From Gammaproteobacteria bacterium (GTDB taxonomy: Bacteria > Pseudomonadota > Gammaproteobacteria > SZUA-140): a stretch of 32,041 bases of DNA. The notes under the pieces were generated by a model that saw nothing but the letters and a program-made list of their open reading frames with translations, was not told the origin of the DNA and made no database searches. The stretch spans positions 1 to 32,041 of the forward strand of contig JALSIC010000031.1 of assembly GCA_026981935.1 (NCBI GenBank), given 5' to 3'. How positions within the stretch are numbered: the first letter of the stretch is position 1; every line of letters begins with the position of its first letter. The translations under genes were made by a program, and so were the position numbers. Below are positions 7,658 through 15,503 of this stretch, one piece after another.

Positions 7658-9745
7658 TTACACCGGAACCGATGCGCGGGCACTGCGTTCCCGCCACAGG
7701 GCGAGGATACGCGCCACCACATCCTCTACGGTGAGGGACGTGGTGTCGATGTGCACCGCATCCGGCGCAGGTTTCAAGGGGGCATGCCGGCGACCGCGAT
7801 CACGTGCGTCACGCGCTTCGATCTCCCTTAAAAGGGAATCTAGCCTAACATCCATCCCCTTGTCTTTCAACTGTTTATAGCGCCTTCTGGCGCGTTCCCC
7901 GGCGCTTGCGGTGAGAAAAATCTTGAGCGCGGCATGAGGGAAAACCACGGTCCCCATGTCCCTGCCGTCGGCCACCAGGCCGGGCGGGCGACAGAAGGTC
8001 CGCTGTCGGTCCAGCAGCGCCTCGCGCACCGGCGCCAGGGCGGCCACCTGCGAGGCCGCCTCGCCACAGGATTCCTCGCGCAAGGCCCCGGTCACCTCCC
8101 TGCCGTCCAGATAGATGCAGACATCGTCGAGGTCACTGTCCTCCTCGAAACGGACATCCAGATTCCGTGCCAGCCGCGCAAGACCCGCCGCGTCGTCCAG
8201 CGCCACGTCATGATGCCGTGCAGCGAGCGCCACCAGGCGATACAAGGCGCCGCTGTCGAGAAAGTGCCAGCCCAGGCGTCGGGCCAGCAAGCGGCTCACC
8301 GTCCCCTTCCCGGAGCCGCCGGGACCGTCGATGGTGATGACCGGTGGGGTGATGACCGGTGGGCTGTGCTCCCGGGGTGAGCGTTCCATGGCGGTCCCGC
8401 TGGTTGGCCGAGTGCATGATCCCTTCCCGCTCTGCATCACGTTGATCTGCAATCCCGCGTGCCGCGCCAGTTCCACGAACCCCGGAAACGAGGTCGCCAC
8501 ATTGGCGCAGTCGCGGATCTCGATGATGCCGTCGGCCCGCAGGCCGGCCATGGCAAAGGCCATGGCGATGCGGTGATCACCGTGGCTGTCCACGCAACCG
8601 CCCCCGAGGCGGCCGCCCCGGATCACCATGCCATCGTCCGTGGGCCGGGCATCGACGCCCAGCGCCCGGAGGCCGTCCGCCATGACCTGGATCCGGTCGC
8701 TCTCCTTGACCCGTAACTCCGCGGCACCCTGCAGGACCGTTTCGCCCTCGGCGCAGGCGGCGGCGATGAACAGCGCGGGAAACTCGTCGATGGCCAGGGG
8801 CACCTGATCCCGGGGAATGACGATACCCCGCAGGCGGCTGGCCCGCACACGGATATCGCCCACCGGCTCGCCGCCGGCCATGCGCTCGTTCTCGATATCG
8901 AGCGAGGCACCCATGGCACGCAGAATATTCACCACGCCCGTGCGGGTGGGATTGATGCCCACCCCTGTGAGGCACACCTCGGCTCCCGGTGTGATGGCGG
9001 CGCCCACCATGAAAAAGGCCGCGGAAGAGATGTCGCCCGGCACTTCGATGGCAGTGGCCCGCAGGCGCCCGCCTCCCGCCACGCAGATGCGCCCGGCTTC
9101 GCGCAGGACTTCGCAGCCGAAGGAGGCCAGCATGCGCTCCGTGTGATCCCGGGTGGGCGCGGGTTCGGTCACGCAGGTGCGTCCCTCGGCATAGAGGCCG
9201 GCCAGGAGCAGGCAGGACTTCACCTGGGCACTGGCCACCGGCATGACGTAGTCGATGCCCTGCAGCCTGCGCCCGCCGTGGATGCGCAGGGGCGGCGTAC
9301 CGCCGGGCGCGGTCTCGATGCGGGCCCCCATGCGGGCCAGGGGGTGCGTGATGCGCGCCATGGGGCGCCTCGACAGGGAGGCATCCCCCTGGAGGACGGA
9401 GTCGAATGGCTGTGCCGCGAGAATCCCCGCCAGCAGACGCATGGAAGTCCCGGAATTGCCCAGATCCAGCGGTCCCGGCGGCGCCCGCAGGCCATCCAGT
9501 CCCGCGCCGCGGATGCGCAGGTGCCCGTCCCGTGGCCCTTCGACCTCCACGCCCATGGCCCGAAAGGCACGCAGCGTGGCCAGGCTGTCCTCGCCTTCCA
9601 GGAAGCCATGCACCTCCGTTTCACCGTCGGCCAGGGCACCCAGCATCACGGCGCGATGGGAAATGGACTTGTCGCCGGGCACGCGGACAGGCCCCTGGAG
9701 GGTACCGCCGGGATGGATGATGAATGTCGTGTTGTGATCGGCCAT
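7658..9745 (-). CDS. aroA-cmk: Fused 3-phosphoshikimate 1-carboxyvinyltransferase / cytidylate kinase
   Basis: A single 695-residue frame. Residues 1 to about 440 are EPSP synthase (AroA, sixth step of the shikimate pathway): PGDKSISHR (23-31), the NSGTSMR motif and the substrate-binding RPMARI segment are present. Residues 470-695 are CMP kinase: Walker A GPGGSGKG (474-481), [10 protein letters not shown] and the Arg-rich lid [10 protein letters not shown]. The two are joined by a linker of about 30 residues, ending in a duplicated PPVIT. Separate adjacent aroA and cmk genes are usual; AroA-CMK fusions are known in some Proteobacteria. An in-frame ATG at 8389 in the linker could also give free CMK, but lacks a good ribosome site. 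It precedes rpsA, as cmk normally does. Confidence 0.95.
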   Translation of the reverse strand: MADHNTTFIIHPGGTLQGPVRVPGDKSISHRAVMLGALADGETEVHGFLEGEDSLATLRAFRAMGVEVEGPRDGHLRIRGAGLDGLRAPPGPLDLGNSGTSMRLLAGILAAQPFDSVLQGDASLSRRPMARITHPLARMGARIETAPGGTPPLRIHGGRRLQGIDYVMPVASAQVKSCLLLAGLYAEGRTCVTEPAPTRDHTERMLASFGCEVLREAGRICVAGGGRLRATAIEVPGDISSAAFFMVGAAITPGAEVCLTGVGINPTRTGVVNILRAMGASLDIENERMAGGEPVGDIRVRASRLRGIVIPRDQVPLAIDEFPALFIAAACAEGETVLQGAAELRVKESDRIQVMADGLRALGVDARPTDDGMVIRGGRLGGGCVDSHGDHRIAMAFAMAGLRADGIIEIRDCANVATSFPGFVELARHAGLQINVMQSGKGSCTRPTSGTAMERSPREHSPPVITPPVITIDGPGGSGKGTVSRLLARRLGWHFLDSGALYRLVALAARHHDVALDDAAGLARLARNLDVRFEEDSDLDDVCIYLDGREVTGALREESCGEAASQVAALAPVREALLDRQRTFCRPPGLVADGRDMGTVVFPHAALKIFLTASAGERARRRYKQLKDKGMDVRLDSLLREIEARDARDRGRRHAPLKPAPDAVHIDTTSLTVEDVVARILALWRERSARASVPV
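8333..8362. repeat. Exact 15-bp tandem duplication at the AroA-CMK junction
   Basis: GGTGATGACCGGTGG occurs twice in succession (8333-8347 and 8348-8362). On the coding strand it encodes PPVIT twice, directly before the [11 protein letters not shown] start of the kinase domain. Confidence 0.9.
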
Positions 9746-9793
9746 GGTTCTTTGATGAGGAAAAGTACTGTGTGAGGGGCGAGATGGCGTTGC

Positions 9794-10684
9794 TCAGTCC
9801 TCGGCACTCAGTGTCCGCCCCTTGATCTGCCTGTCACGTACTGCCTTTGCACGATGAAACAGGGACAACAGGGTTTCCCCGTCGCCCCCTTGCACCGCCT
9901 CGGCCAGATCCTGCAGCGCATTCGAAAAGCGTGCCAGCATCTCGCCGATGGCCTCGCGGTTGGCCAGGCAGATGTCACGCCACATCACCGGATCGCTGGA
10001 GGCGATGCGGGTGAAATCACGAAAACCGCCGGCAGCGTACTGGAAGATTTCCTCGCTGTCATCCATCCTGGCCAGGGTATCCACCAGGGTATAGGCCAGC
10101 AGATGGGGCAGGTGACTGGTGGCGGCCAGGACCTGATCGTGATGGGCGATGTCCATCTCCACCACTTCGGCGCCGCAGGCACGCCACATGGCCCCGACCC
10201 GCGCCAGCGCCCCTGCCTCCGTCTCCGGCAAGGGCGTCAGGATCACGCTGCATCCCTCGAACAGACTGGCGAAGGCGGCTTCCACGCCGCTGCGCTCGGT
10301 GCCGGCAATGGGATGTCCCGGCACGAAACGCGCAAGATGGCCACCCAGTGTCCGGCGCACCGCATCGGCCACGGCCATCTTGGCGCTGCCCACGTCGGTC
10401 ACCACGGCATCCGCCGCCAGGCTGGATGCGATCCGGCCCATCACCGCCTCCATGGCACCCAGGGGCACCCCCAGCACCACCATGTCCGCGCCCGCCACGG
10501 CGCGTCCCGGCTCCTGCTCGAAGCGGTCGATCACCCCCAGCGCCACGGCCCGCTCCAGGTTCTCCCGGCTGCGCCCGCATCCCACGACCTCTCCGCACGC
10601 CCCGGCCTTTCGCAAAGCCAGCGCCAGGGAGCCGCCGATGAGGCCCACGCCGATGACAGCCAGTCTTTTGATCCGGTCGCTCAT
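9794..10684 (-). CDS. tyrA: Prephenate dehydrogenase (cyclohexadienyl dehydrogenase type)
   Basis: Oxidative decarboxylation of prephenate (or arogenate) in tyrosine synthesis. The Rossmann motif AVIGVGLIGGS begins at residue 9 of a 296-residue product, and the family HPIAGTERSG active-site segment is present, so the enzyme looks complete. The ATG at 10684 is chosen because the family starts just before the Rossmann strand. The frame stays open to a TTG at 10765 and has another ATG at 10750 with GGCGAGG upstream, so up to 27 extra residues are possible. In Pseudomonas tyrA is fused to aroA; here they are separate, 48 bp apart. The stop codon lies within a CCGAGGACTGA motif, also seen at the end of gyrA. 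Confidence 0.93.
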   Translation of the reverse strand: MSDRIKRLAVIGVGLIGGSLALALRKAGACGEVVGCGRSRENLERAVALGVIDRFEQEPGRAVAGADMVVLGVPLGAMEAVMGRIASSLAADAVVTDVGSAKMAVADAVRRTLGGHLARFVPGHPIAGTERSGVEAAFASLFEGCSVILTPLPETEAGALARVGAMWRACGAEVVEMDIAHHDQVLAATSHLPHLLAYTLVDTLARMDDSEEIFQYAAGGFRDFTRIASSDPVMWRDICLANREAIGEMLARFSNALQDLAEAVQGGDGETLLSLFHRAKAVRDRQIKGRTLSAED

Positions 10685-10781
10685 GAAATCAGCAATCCGG
10701 GCAATGGGTACTGAGCGGCCTTCGATGCGAGATGAGTAAACCCCTGGCATGGCCTCGCCGCCCAAGCGAACCCGTCTCGCA

Positions 10782-11798
10782 TCAGATCTCCCGCCCCAAT
10801 ACGCGGGCGATTCCCCGCAGTTCCGCCATCAAGTCCCGCAATTCCTCGGGACTCAGGGCCTGGTCGGCATCGGACCAGGCCTGGGCCGGGGTGGGGTGCA
10901 TCTCCACCAGCAGGCCGTCCGCGCCGGCGGCAATGGCCGCCCGCGCCAGGGCCGGCACCATCCAGGCCTTGCCGCCGGCATGGCTGGGATCGATGATCAC
11001 CGGCAGGTGTGTCTCGCGCTTGAGCACCGGAATGGCGGTGACATCCAGCATGTTGCGATAGGCATTCTCGAAAGTCCGCACCCCGCGCTCGCAGAATATG
11101 ATGTTGTGATTGCCGCCGGCGGCGATGTATTCCGCCGCCATGAGCCACTCGGCCACGGTGGCCGAGAGCCCCCGCTTCAGGATCACCGGCGTATGGGTAC
11201 GCCCCACGGCCTTGAGAAGATCGAAGTTCTGCATGTTGCGCGTGCCGATCTGGATCACATCCACGCCGTGCTCCAGGAAGGTGTCCAGCAGGCGCACGTC
11301 CATCAGCTCGGTGACGATGGGCAGGCCGTGGAGGCGCGCCGCCTCGCGCATCATTTCCAGGCCTTCCACACCAACCCCCTGGAAGGCATAGGGACTGGTG
11401 CGTGGCTTGAAGGCGCCCCCGCGCATGAGCCGGCAGCCGGCAGCGGCCACGCCCGCGGCGGCCGCCGCCATCTGTTCCGGCGTCTCCACGGAGCAGGGAC
11501 CGGCGATGACCTGGATGGTCCGTCCGCCGATGGCCACGTCGCCTACCTGGACCACGGTATCCCGGTCATGGGACTCCCGCGCCACGATCTTGTAGGGCTT
11601 CATGACCCGCACCACCCGCTCCACGCCGGGCAATGCCTCCAGCGCCTCTTCGTCCACTACCCGTTCGTCGCCGATGGCGCCGATCACGGTGCGCTCGATG
11701 CCGCGCGAGACATGGGGACGCAGACCCATGGCCGCGAGACGTTCCTCCACGCCATGGACCTGCTCGTCACTGGCGTGGGACTGCATGATGATGATCAT
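10782..11798 (-). CDS. 3-deoxy-7-phosphoheptulonate (DAHP) synthase, type I-beta
   Basis: First enzyme of the shikimate pathway, condensing phosphoenolpyruvate with erythrose-4-phosphate. At 338 residues it matches the Thermotoga-type enzyme: an N-terminal ferredoxin-like regulatory domain (about 1-70) and a TIM barrel. Metal ligands are visible: C102 in AGPCSVE, H273 in DPSHAGG, E299 in LVEMHP and D310. GGAFKPRTSPYAFQG and PVILKRGLSATVAEW are the substrate loops. The N-terminal domain mediates tyrosine inhibition in known members. This class differs from the AroF/G/H enzymes of enteric bacteria. ATG at 11798 has GGAG about 12 bp upstream; an ATG four codons on is an alternative. It is placed between pheA and tyrA. 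Confidence 0.95.
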   Translation of the reverse strand: MIIIMQSHASDEQVHGVEERLAAMGLRPHVSRGIERTVIGAIGDERVVDEEALEALPGVERVVRVMKPYKIVARESHDRDTVVQVGDVAIGGRTIQVIAGPCSVETPEQMAAAAAGVAAAGCRLMRGGAFKPRTSPYAFQGVGVEGLEMMREAARLHGLPIVTELMDVRLLDTFLEHGVDVIQIGTRNMQNFDLLKAVGRTHTPVILKRGLSATVAEWLMAAEYIAAGGNHNIIFCERGVRTFENAYRNMLDVTAIPVLKRETHLPVIIDPSHAGGKAWMVPALARAAIAAGADGLLVEMHPTPAQAWSDADQALSPEELRDLMAELRGIARVLGREI

Positions 11799-11865
11799 GG
11801 GTGGGTAGTCTCCATGTTTGTGTATCTATCGTTGATGGGTGATGCATGATGAGTGAACAGCTGCT

Positions 11866-11916
11866 GGGATCGCCGGCTTGCAGCCGGCAGATTGCCGAGT
11901 ACAACTCGGCGCTCCC
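11866..11916. repeat. Two-hairpin REP-like element, copy 1
   Basis: GGGATCGCCGGCTTGCAGCC opens the element. Hairpin 1 is GCCGGC (11872-11877) with GCCGGC (11883-11888). Hairpin 2 is GCCGAGT (11894-11900) with ACTCGGC (11904-11910). A related copy lies at 15419-15465. Both are in spacers of the minus-strand supraoperon. Confidence 0.8.
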
Positions 11917-11949
11917 CATCCTTCACGCAGACGCCCCATGCCTTACTCC

Positions 11950-13035
11950 TTACAGCACTGCACAGGGATAAGCCCCGAGGATCTTCACCATGGCCGCTTC
12001 CCGTTCCAGCGCGGCGAGGGCCCGGGACACTTTCTCATCCTCTGCGTGACCTTCGATATCCATGAAAAAGACGTATTCCCACATGCCCTGGCGCGAGGGG
12101 CGGGACTCGATACGGGTCAGCGAAATGCCATGTTGCGCCAGCGGCTGCAGGAGACGGAACAGGGCCCCGGGCCTGTTGGCGGCCGACACCAGCAGGGAGG
12201 TCTTGTCCCGTCCGCTGGGAGCGGGCAGCTGCCGGCCGATCACCAGGAAACGGGTGGTATTGTCGGGCCGGTCCTCGATATTGGCGACCAGCACCCGCAG
12301 GCCGTAGATTTCCGCCGCAGCCTCGCCGGCGATAGCGGCGCTGTCCGGTTCCGCCGCCGCGAGGCGCGCGGCCTCGGCATTGCTCACCACGGCAATGCGT
12401 TCCACGTTGGGCAGCTTGCCGTCCAGCCATTCCCGGCACTGGGCCAGGGCCATCTGATGGGCATAGATACGCCGTATGCCGCCCATGTCCGTGGCGCGCG
12501 ACAACAGATTGTGATGAATGCGCAATTCCACCTCGCTGCAGATCTTCAGGGTGGACACCATGAACATGTCCAGGGTATGACTCACGGCCCCTTCCGTGGA
12601 ATTCTCGATGGGCACGACGCCGTAATGCGCGGCGCAGGATTCCACCTCGCGGAACACCTCGTCGATGGCACCCAGGGGCACCGTGGTCACGGCATGTCCG
12701 AAGTGCTTGAAGACCGCTGCCTGGGTGAAGGTCCCCTCGGGGCCCAGGTAGGCCACCTTCATGGGGCGTTGCAAGGCGAGACAGGCGGACATGATCTCGC
12801 GGAACAGGCGCGCCAGGTCGTCGTCCGACAAGGGCCCCTGGTTGCGGCTCACCACGGTGCGCAGGATCTGTGCCTCGCGCTCGGGGCGGTAATACTCGGA
12901 ATCGTCCCCCGTGACATCCTTGAGCCGGGCCACTTCCCGCGCGCAACGGGCGCGCTCGGTGATCAGATCCTGGAGCTGACGATCGATTTCGTCGATCCGG
13001 GCGCGGACTGCCTGGAGTTTCTCGTCGTCACCCAT
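11950..13035 (-). CDS. pheA: Bifunctional chorismate mutase / prephenate dehydratase (P-protein)
   Basis: Takes chorismate to phenylpyruvate. Residues 1-90 are an AroQ-type chorismate mutase with R11, R28 and K39 at the positions of the Escherichia coli catalytic residues. From residue 93 (VAYLGPEGTFT) comes prephenate dehydratase, with the PIENSTEGAV motif at 142-151. A C-terminal ACT domain (about 283-358) has the phenylalanine-binding GALFRLL and ESRP motifs, implying feedback inhibition by phenylalanine. Length, 361 residues, is normal. It starts 15 bp after serA ends, implying tight coupling; 151 bp containing a REP-like element separate it from the DAHP synthase gene. Confidence 0.96.
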   Translation of the reverse strand: MGDDEKLQAVRARIDEIDRQLQDLITERARCAREVARLKDVTGDDSEYYRPEREAQILRTVVSRNQGPLSDDDLARLFREIMSACLALQRPMKVAYLGPEGTFTQAAVFKHFGHAVTTVPLGAIDEVFREVESCAAHYGVVPIENSTEGAVSHTLDMFMVSTLKICSEVELRIHHNLLSRATDMGGIRRIYAHQMALAQCREWLDGKLPNVERIAVVSNAEAARLAAAEPDSAAIAGEAAAEIYGLRVLVANIEDRPDNTTRFLVIGRQLPAPSGRDKTSLLVSAANRPGALFRLLQPLAQHGISLTRIESRPSRQGMWEYVFFMDIEGHAEDEKVSRALAALEREAAMVKILGAYPCAVL

Positions 13036-13050
13036 GGCGGCATGTCACGC

Positions 13051-14214
13051 TCAGATCACCCGCACGTTGAGCACGCCATCGATGTTGCGTATGCCTTCGA
13101 TGACATCGGGGGGGATTTCCTGGTCCACGTCGGCCAGGGTATAGGCCAGCTCGCCCCGCGACTTGTTGAGCAGATCCAGGATGTTGAGGCCGGCCTTGGC
13201 CATGAGGGTGGAGATCTGGCCCACCATGTTGGGCACGTTGGAGTTGGCGATGGCGATGCGGTAGCCCTGGGTCCGGGGCATGACCACGTCGGGAAAGTTC
13301 ACGGCATTGCGGATGTTGCCGTTCTCCAGGTAGTCACGCACCTGTTCCGCCACCATCACCGCGCAGTTGTCCTCCGCCTCCTGGGTGGAAGCGCCCAGGT
13401 GGGGCAACGTGATGACACGTTCATGCCCCTTGAGGCGGCTGTTGGCAAAGTCGCAGACATAGGCATAGAGACGGCCCTCTTCGATGGCCTGAAGCGCCGC
13501 CTCGTCGTCGACGATGCCTTCGCGGGCAAAATTGAGCAACACCGCGCCCGGCTTGAAATACTTGATGCGGGCCTTGTTGATCATGTGGCGGGTGGAATCC
13601 ACCAGCGGCACATGGAAGGTGATGAAATCGGCATGGGTCAGGATGTCCTCCACGCTGCTCGCCTGCCTGACTTCCGAGGACAGCTTCCAGGCACTCTGAA
13701 CGGTGATCTCCGGATCGAAGCCCATGACGTCCATGCCCAGCTTCAGGGCCGTGTTGGCCACCTTGATGCCGATGGCGCCCAGGCCGATGACGCCCAGGGT
13801 CCGGCCCTTGAGTTCGAACCCCACGAACTGTTTCTTGCCCTGCTCGGCCTGCCTGTGAATGGCCTCGTCGTCGCCTTCCAGGCGGCGCGCGAAATCCCAG
13901 GCCTGGCAGATGTTGCGACAGGCCAGCAGCATGCCCGCGATCACCAGTTCCTTCACCGCGTTGGCATTGGCCCCCGGGGCATTGAACACGGGGATGCCCC
14001 GCCGGCTGAGCGCCGCGACGGGAATGTTGTTGACCCCGGCGCCGGCGCGACCCACGGCCTGGAGGGTCTCCGGGATGGGCATCTCGTGCATGTTGTAGGA
14101 GCGCAGGAGGATCGCGTCCGGGTGCTGGATCTCGGAAGCGACCTCATAGCGGTCGCGCGGCAGCCGTTCCAGGCCGGCGACGGATATGTTGTTCAACGTC
14201 AGTATCTTGTACAT
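13051..14214 (-). CDS. serA: D-3-phosphoglycerate dehydrogenase
   Basis: First step of serine synthesis, oxidising 3-phosphoglycerate to 3-phosphohydroxypyruvate with NAD. The 387-residue enzyme has the NAD motif GLGAIG (144-149), the catalytic Arg of NFAREG (R231) and the His of PHLGAST (H272). It ends in a C-terminal ACT domain (about 318-387), the serine-sensing module of the family. The lid and substrate domains are of usual size; it lacks the long intervening domain of Bacillus-type SerA. It is 37 bp downstream of serC, so the first two steps of the pathway are transcribed together; serB is not in the window. The ATG at 14214 has only a weak ribosome site. Confidence 0.95.
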   Translation of the reverse strand: MYKILTLNNISVAGLERLPRDRYEVASEIQHPDAILLRSYNMHEMPIPETLQAVGRAGAGVNNIPVAALSRRGIPVFNAPGANANAVKELVIAGMLLACRNICQAWDFARRLEGDDEAIHRQAEQGKKQFVGFELKGRTLGVIGLGAIGIKVANTALKLGMDVMGFDPEITVQSAWKLSSEVRQASSVEDILTHADFITFHVPLVDSTRHMINKARIKYFKPGAVLLNFAREGIVDDEAALQAIEEGRLYAYVCDFANSRLKGHERVITLPHLGASTQEAEDNCAVMVAEQVRDYLENGNIRNAVNFPDVVMPRTQGYRIAIANSNVPNMVGQISTLMAKAGLNILDLLNKSRGELAYTLADVDQEIPPDVIEGIRNIDGVLNVRVI

Positions 14215-14251
14215 CTTTCATCCATCTCGTAATGCGATGAGCGCCGGCGTA

Positions 14252-15337
14252 CTAGCCATGCCGGCGTTCGAATTCCCGCATGAATGCCACCAGGGCGTCC
14301 ACACCCTCTTCAGGCATGGCATTGTAGATGCTGGCGCGCATGCCGCCCACGGAACGGTGCCCCTTCAGGGTCTCCAGTCCCGCGGCCCTGGCCTCGGCCA
14401 GAAAGGTCTCGTCCAGGGCGGGATCGGCCAGGGTGAAGGGCACGTTCATCCAGGAACGGCAGGCGGGATCCACCGGGTTGTGGTAGAAATCCGAGCTGTC
14501 GATGGCATGGTACAGCTTCTGTGCCTTGCGCCGGTTGGTCTCCGCCATCGCCGCCAGTCCGCCGCGGCGCTTGAGCCAGGCGAACACCAGCCCCGCCAGG
14601 TACCAGCTGTAGGTCGGCGGCGTATTGTACATGGAACCGCTCCTGGCATGAGTCTGGTAGTCGAACATGGTGGGCGTGGCCGGTTGTGCCCGTCCCAGGA
14701 GATCTTCGCGCACGATGACCACGGTCAGGCCCGCCGGACCGATGTTCTTCTGGGCGCCGGCGTAGATGACACCGAAGCGGCGCACATCCAGGGGGCGTGA
14801 CAACAGGGTGGATGACATGTCCGCCACCAGGGGCAGATCCCCCGTGTCGGGGATGTAGGGGAACTCCACACCCTCGATGGTCTCGTTGGGCGTGTAGTGC
14901 ACATAGGCCGCCTCCGCGCTGAAAGTCACCCCACCCTCGTCCGGCACCGTGGTGAACCCGCCCGCGCCCTCCGTATCGGCCACCACATTGACCGCGCAAT
15001 AGCGCTTCGCCTCGGCGATGGCCTTCTTGGACCAGGAACCGGTGCGGTAGTAATCGGCCTGGCGCTTCTCGCCCAGCAGGTTCAGGGGCACCATGGCGAA
15101 CTGGCTGGAAGCGCCGCCCTGCAGGAACAGGACCCGGTAGTCCCCGGGAATGTCCAGCAACTCGCGCAGGTCCTGCTCCGCCTGACTGGCGATGCTCATG
15201 AACGCCTTGCCACGGTGACTCATCTCCATCACAGACATGCCGGTTCCCTGCCAGTCCAGCAGTTCCTCTTTCGCCTGCTGCAAAACCTCTTCCGGCAACA
15301 TCGCCGGCCCGGCGCTGAAATTGTAGACACGACTCAT
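14252..15337 (-). CDS. serC: Phosphoserine aminotransferase
   Basis: Pyridoxal-phosphate enzyme of the second serine step; family members also serve in pyridoxine synthesis. The 361-residue product begins with the typical [12 protein letters not shown], carries the cofactor-binding GGASSQF loop (74-80) and the Schiff-base lysine K197 in [11 protein letters not shown]. The ATG at 15337 has AGGTAAG upstream. It is the first biosynthetic gene after gyrA, as in Pseudomonas, and is separated from gyrA by 155 bp carrying a REP-like element and short direct repeats. Confidence 0.97.
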   Translation of the reverse strand: MSRVYNFSAGPAMLPEEVLQQAKEELLDWQGTGMSVMEMSHRGKAFMSIASQAEQDLRELLDIPGDYRVLFLQGGASSQFAMVPLNLLGEKRQADYYRTGSWSKKAIAEAKRYCAVNVVADTEGAGGFTTVPDEGGVTFSAEAAYVHYTPNETIEGVEFPYIPDTGDLPLVADMSSTLLSRPLDVRRFGVIYAGAQKNIGPAGLTVVIVREDLLGRAQPATPTMFDYQTHARSGSMYNTPPTYSWYLAGLVFAWLKRRGGLAAMAETNRRKAQKLYHAIDSSDFYHNPVDPACRSWMNVPFTLADPALDETFLAEARAAGLETLKGHRSVGGMRASIYNAMPEEGVDALVAFMREFERRHG

Positions 15338-15418
15338 TGAGTTTGCTTACCTCTGATTGAGTTCAAAACACAAAAACATTGGGTTTTTCCGAACGCCCTG
15401 TCCTCTGTCCCCGGCACC

Positions 15419-15465
15419 GGGATCGCCGACTTGCAGCCGGCATGCCGGGCGCAGCCCGGCGCCCC
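15419..15465. repeat. Two-hairpin REP-like element, copy 2
   Basis: Begins GGGATCGCCGACTTGCAGCC, matching copy 1 at 11866 with one change. Hairpin 1 pairs GCCGAC with GCCGGC around TTGCA. Hairpin 2 is GCCGGGC (15444-15450) with GCCCGGC (15454-15460). The compensated change of stem 2 relative to copy 1 (GCCGAGT/ACTCGGC) indicates that the fold, not the exact sequence, is conserved. Confidence 0.8.
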
Positions 15466-15472
15466 CGCTCCT

Positions 15473-15503
15473 CAGTCTTCAGTCTTCGGCCCTCAGTCCT
15501 CGG
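15473..15503. repeat. CAGTCTTC/CAGTCCTC short direct repeats at the gyrA end
   Basis: CAGTCTTC occurs at 15473-15480 and again overlapping at 15480-15487, then CAGTCCTC at 15494-15501. The last unit overlaps the gyrA stop codon. The 11-mer TCAGTCCTCGG at 15493-15503 recurs at the tyrA stop (9794-9804), and CAGTCTTC is the core of the manC tandem repeat (2461-2505). Confidence 0.7.
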
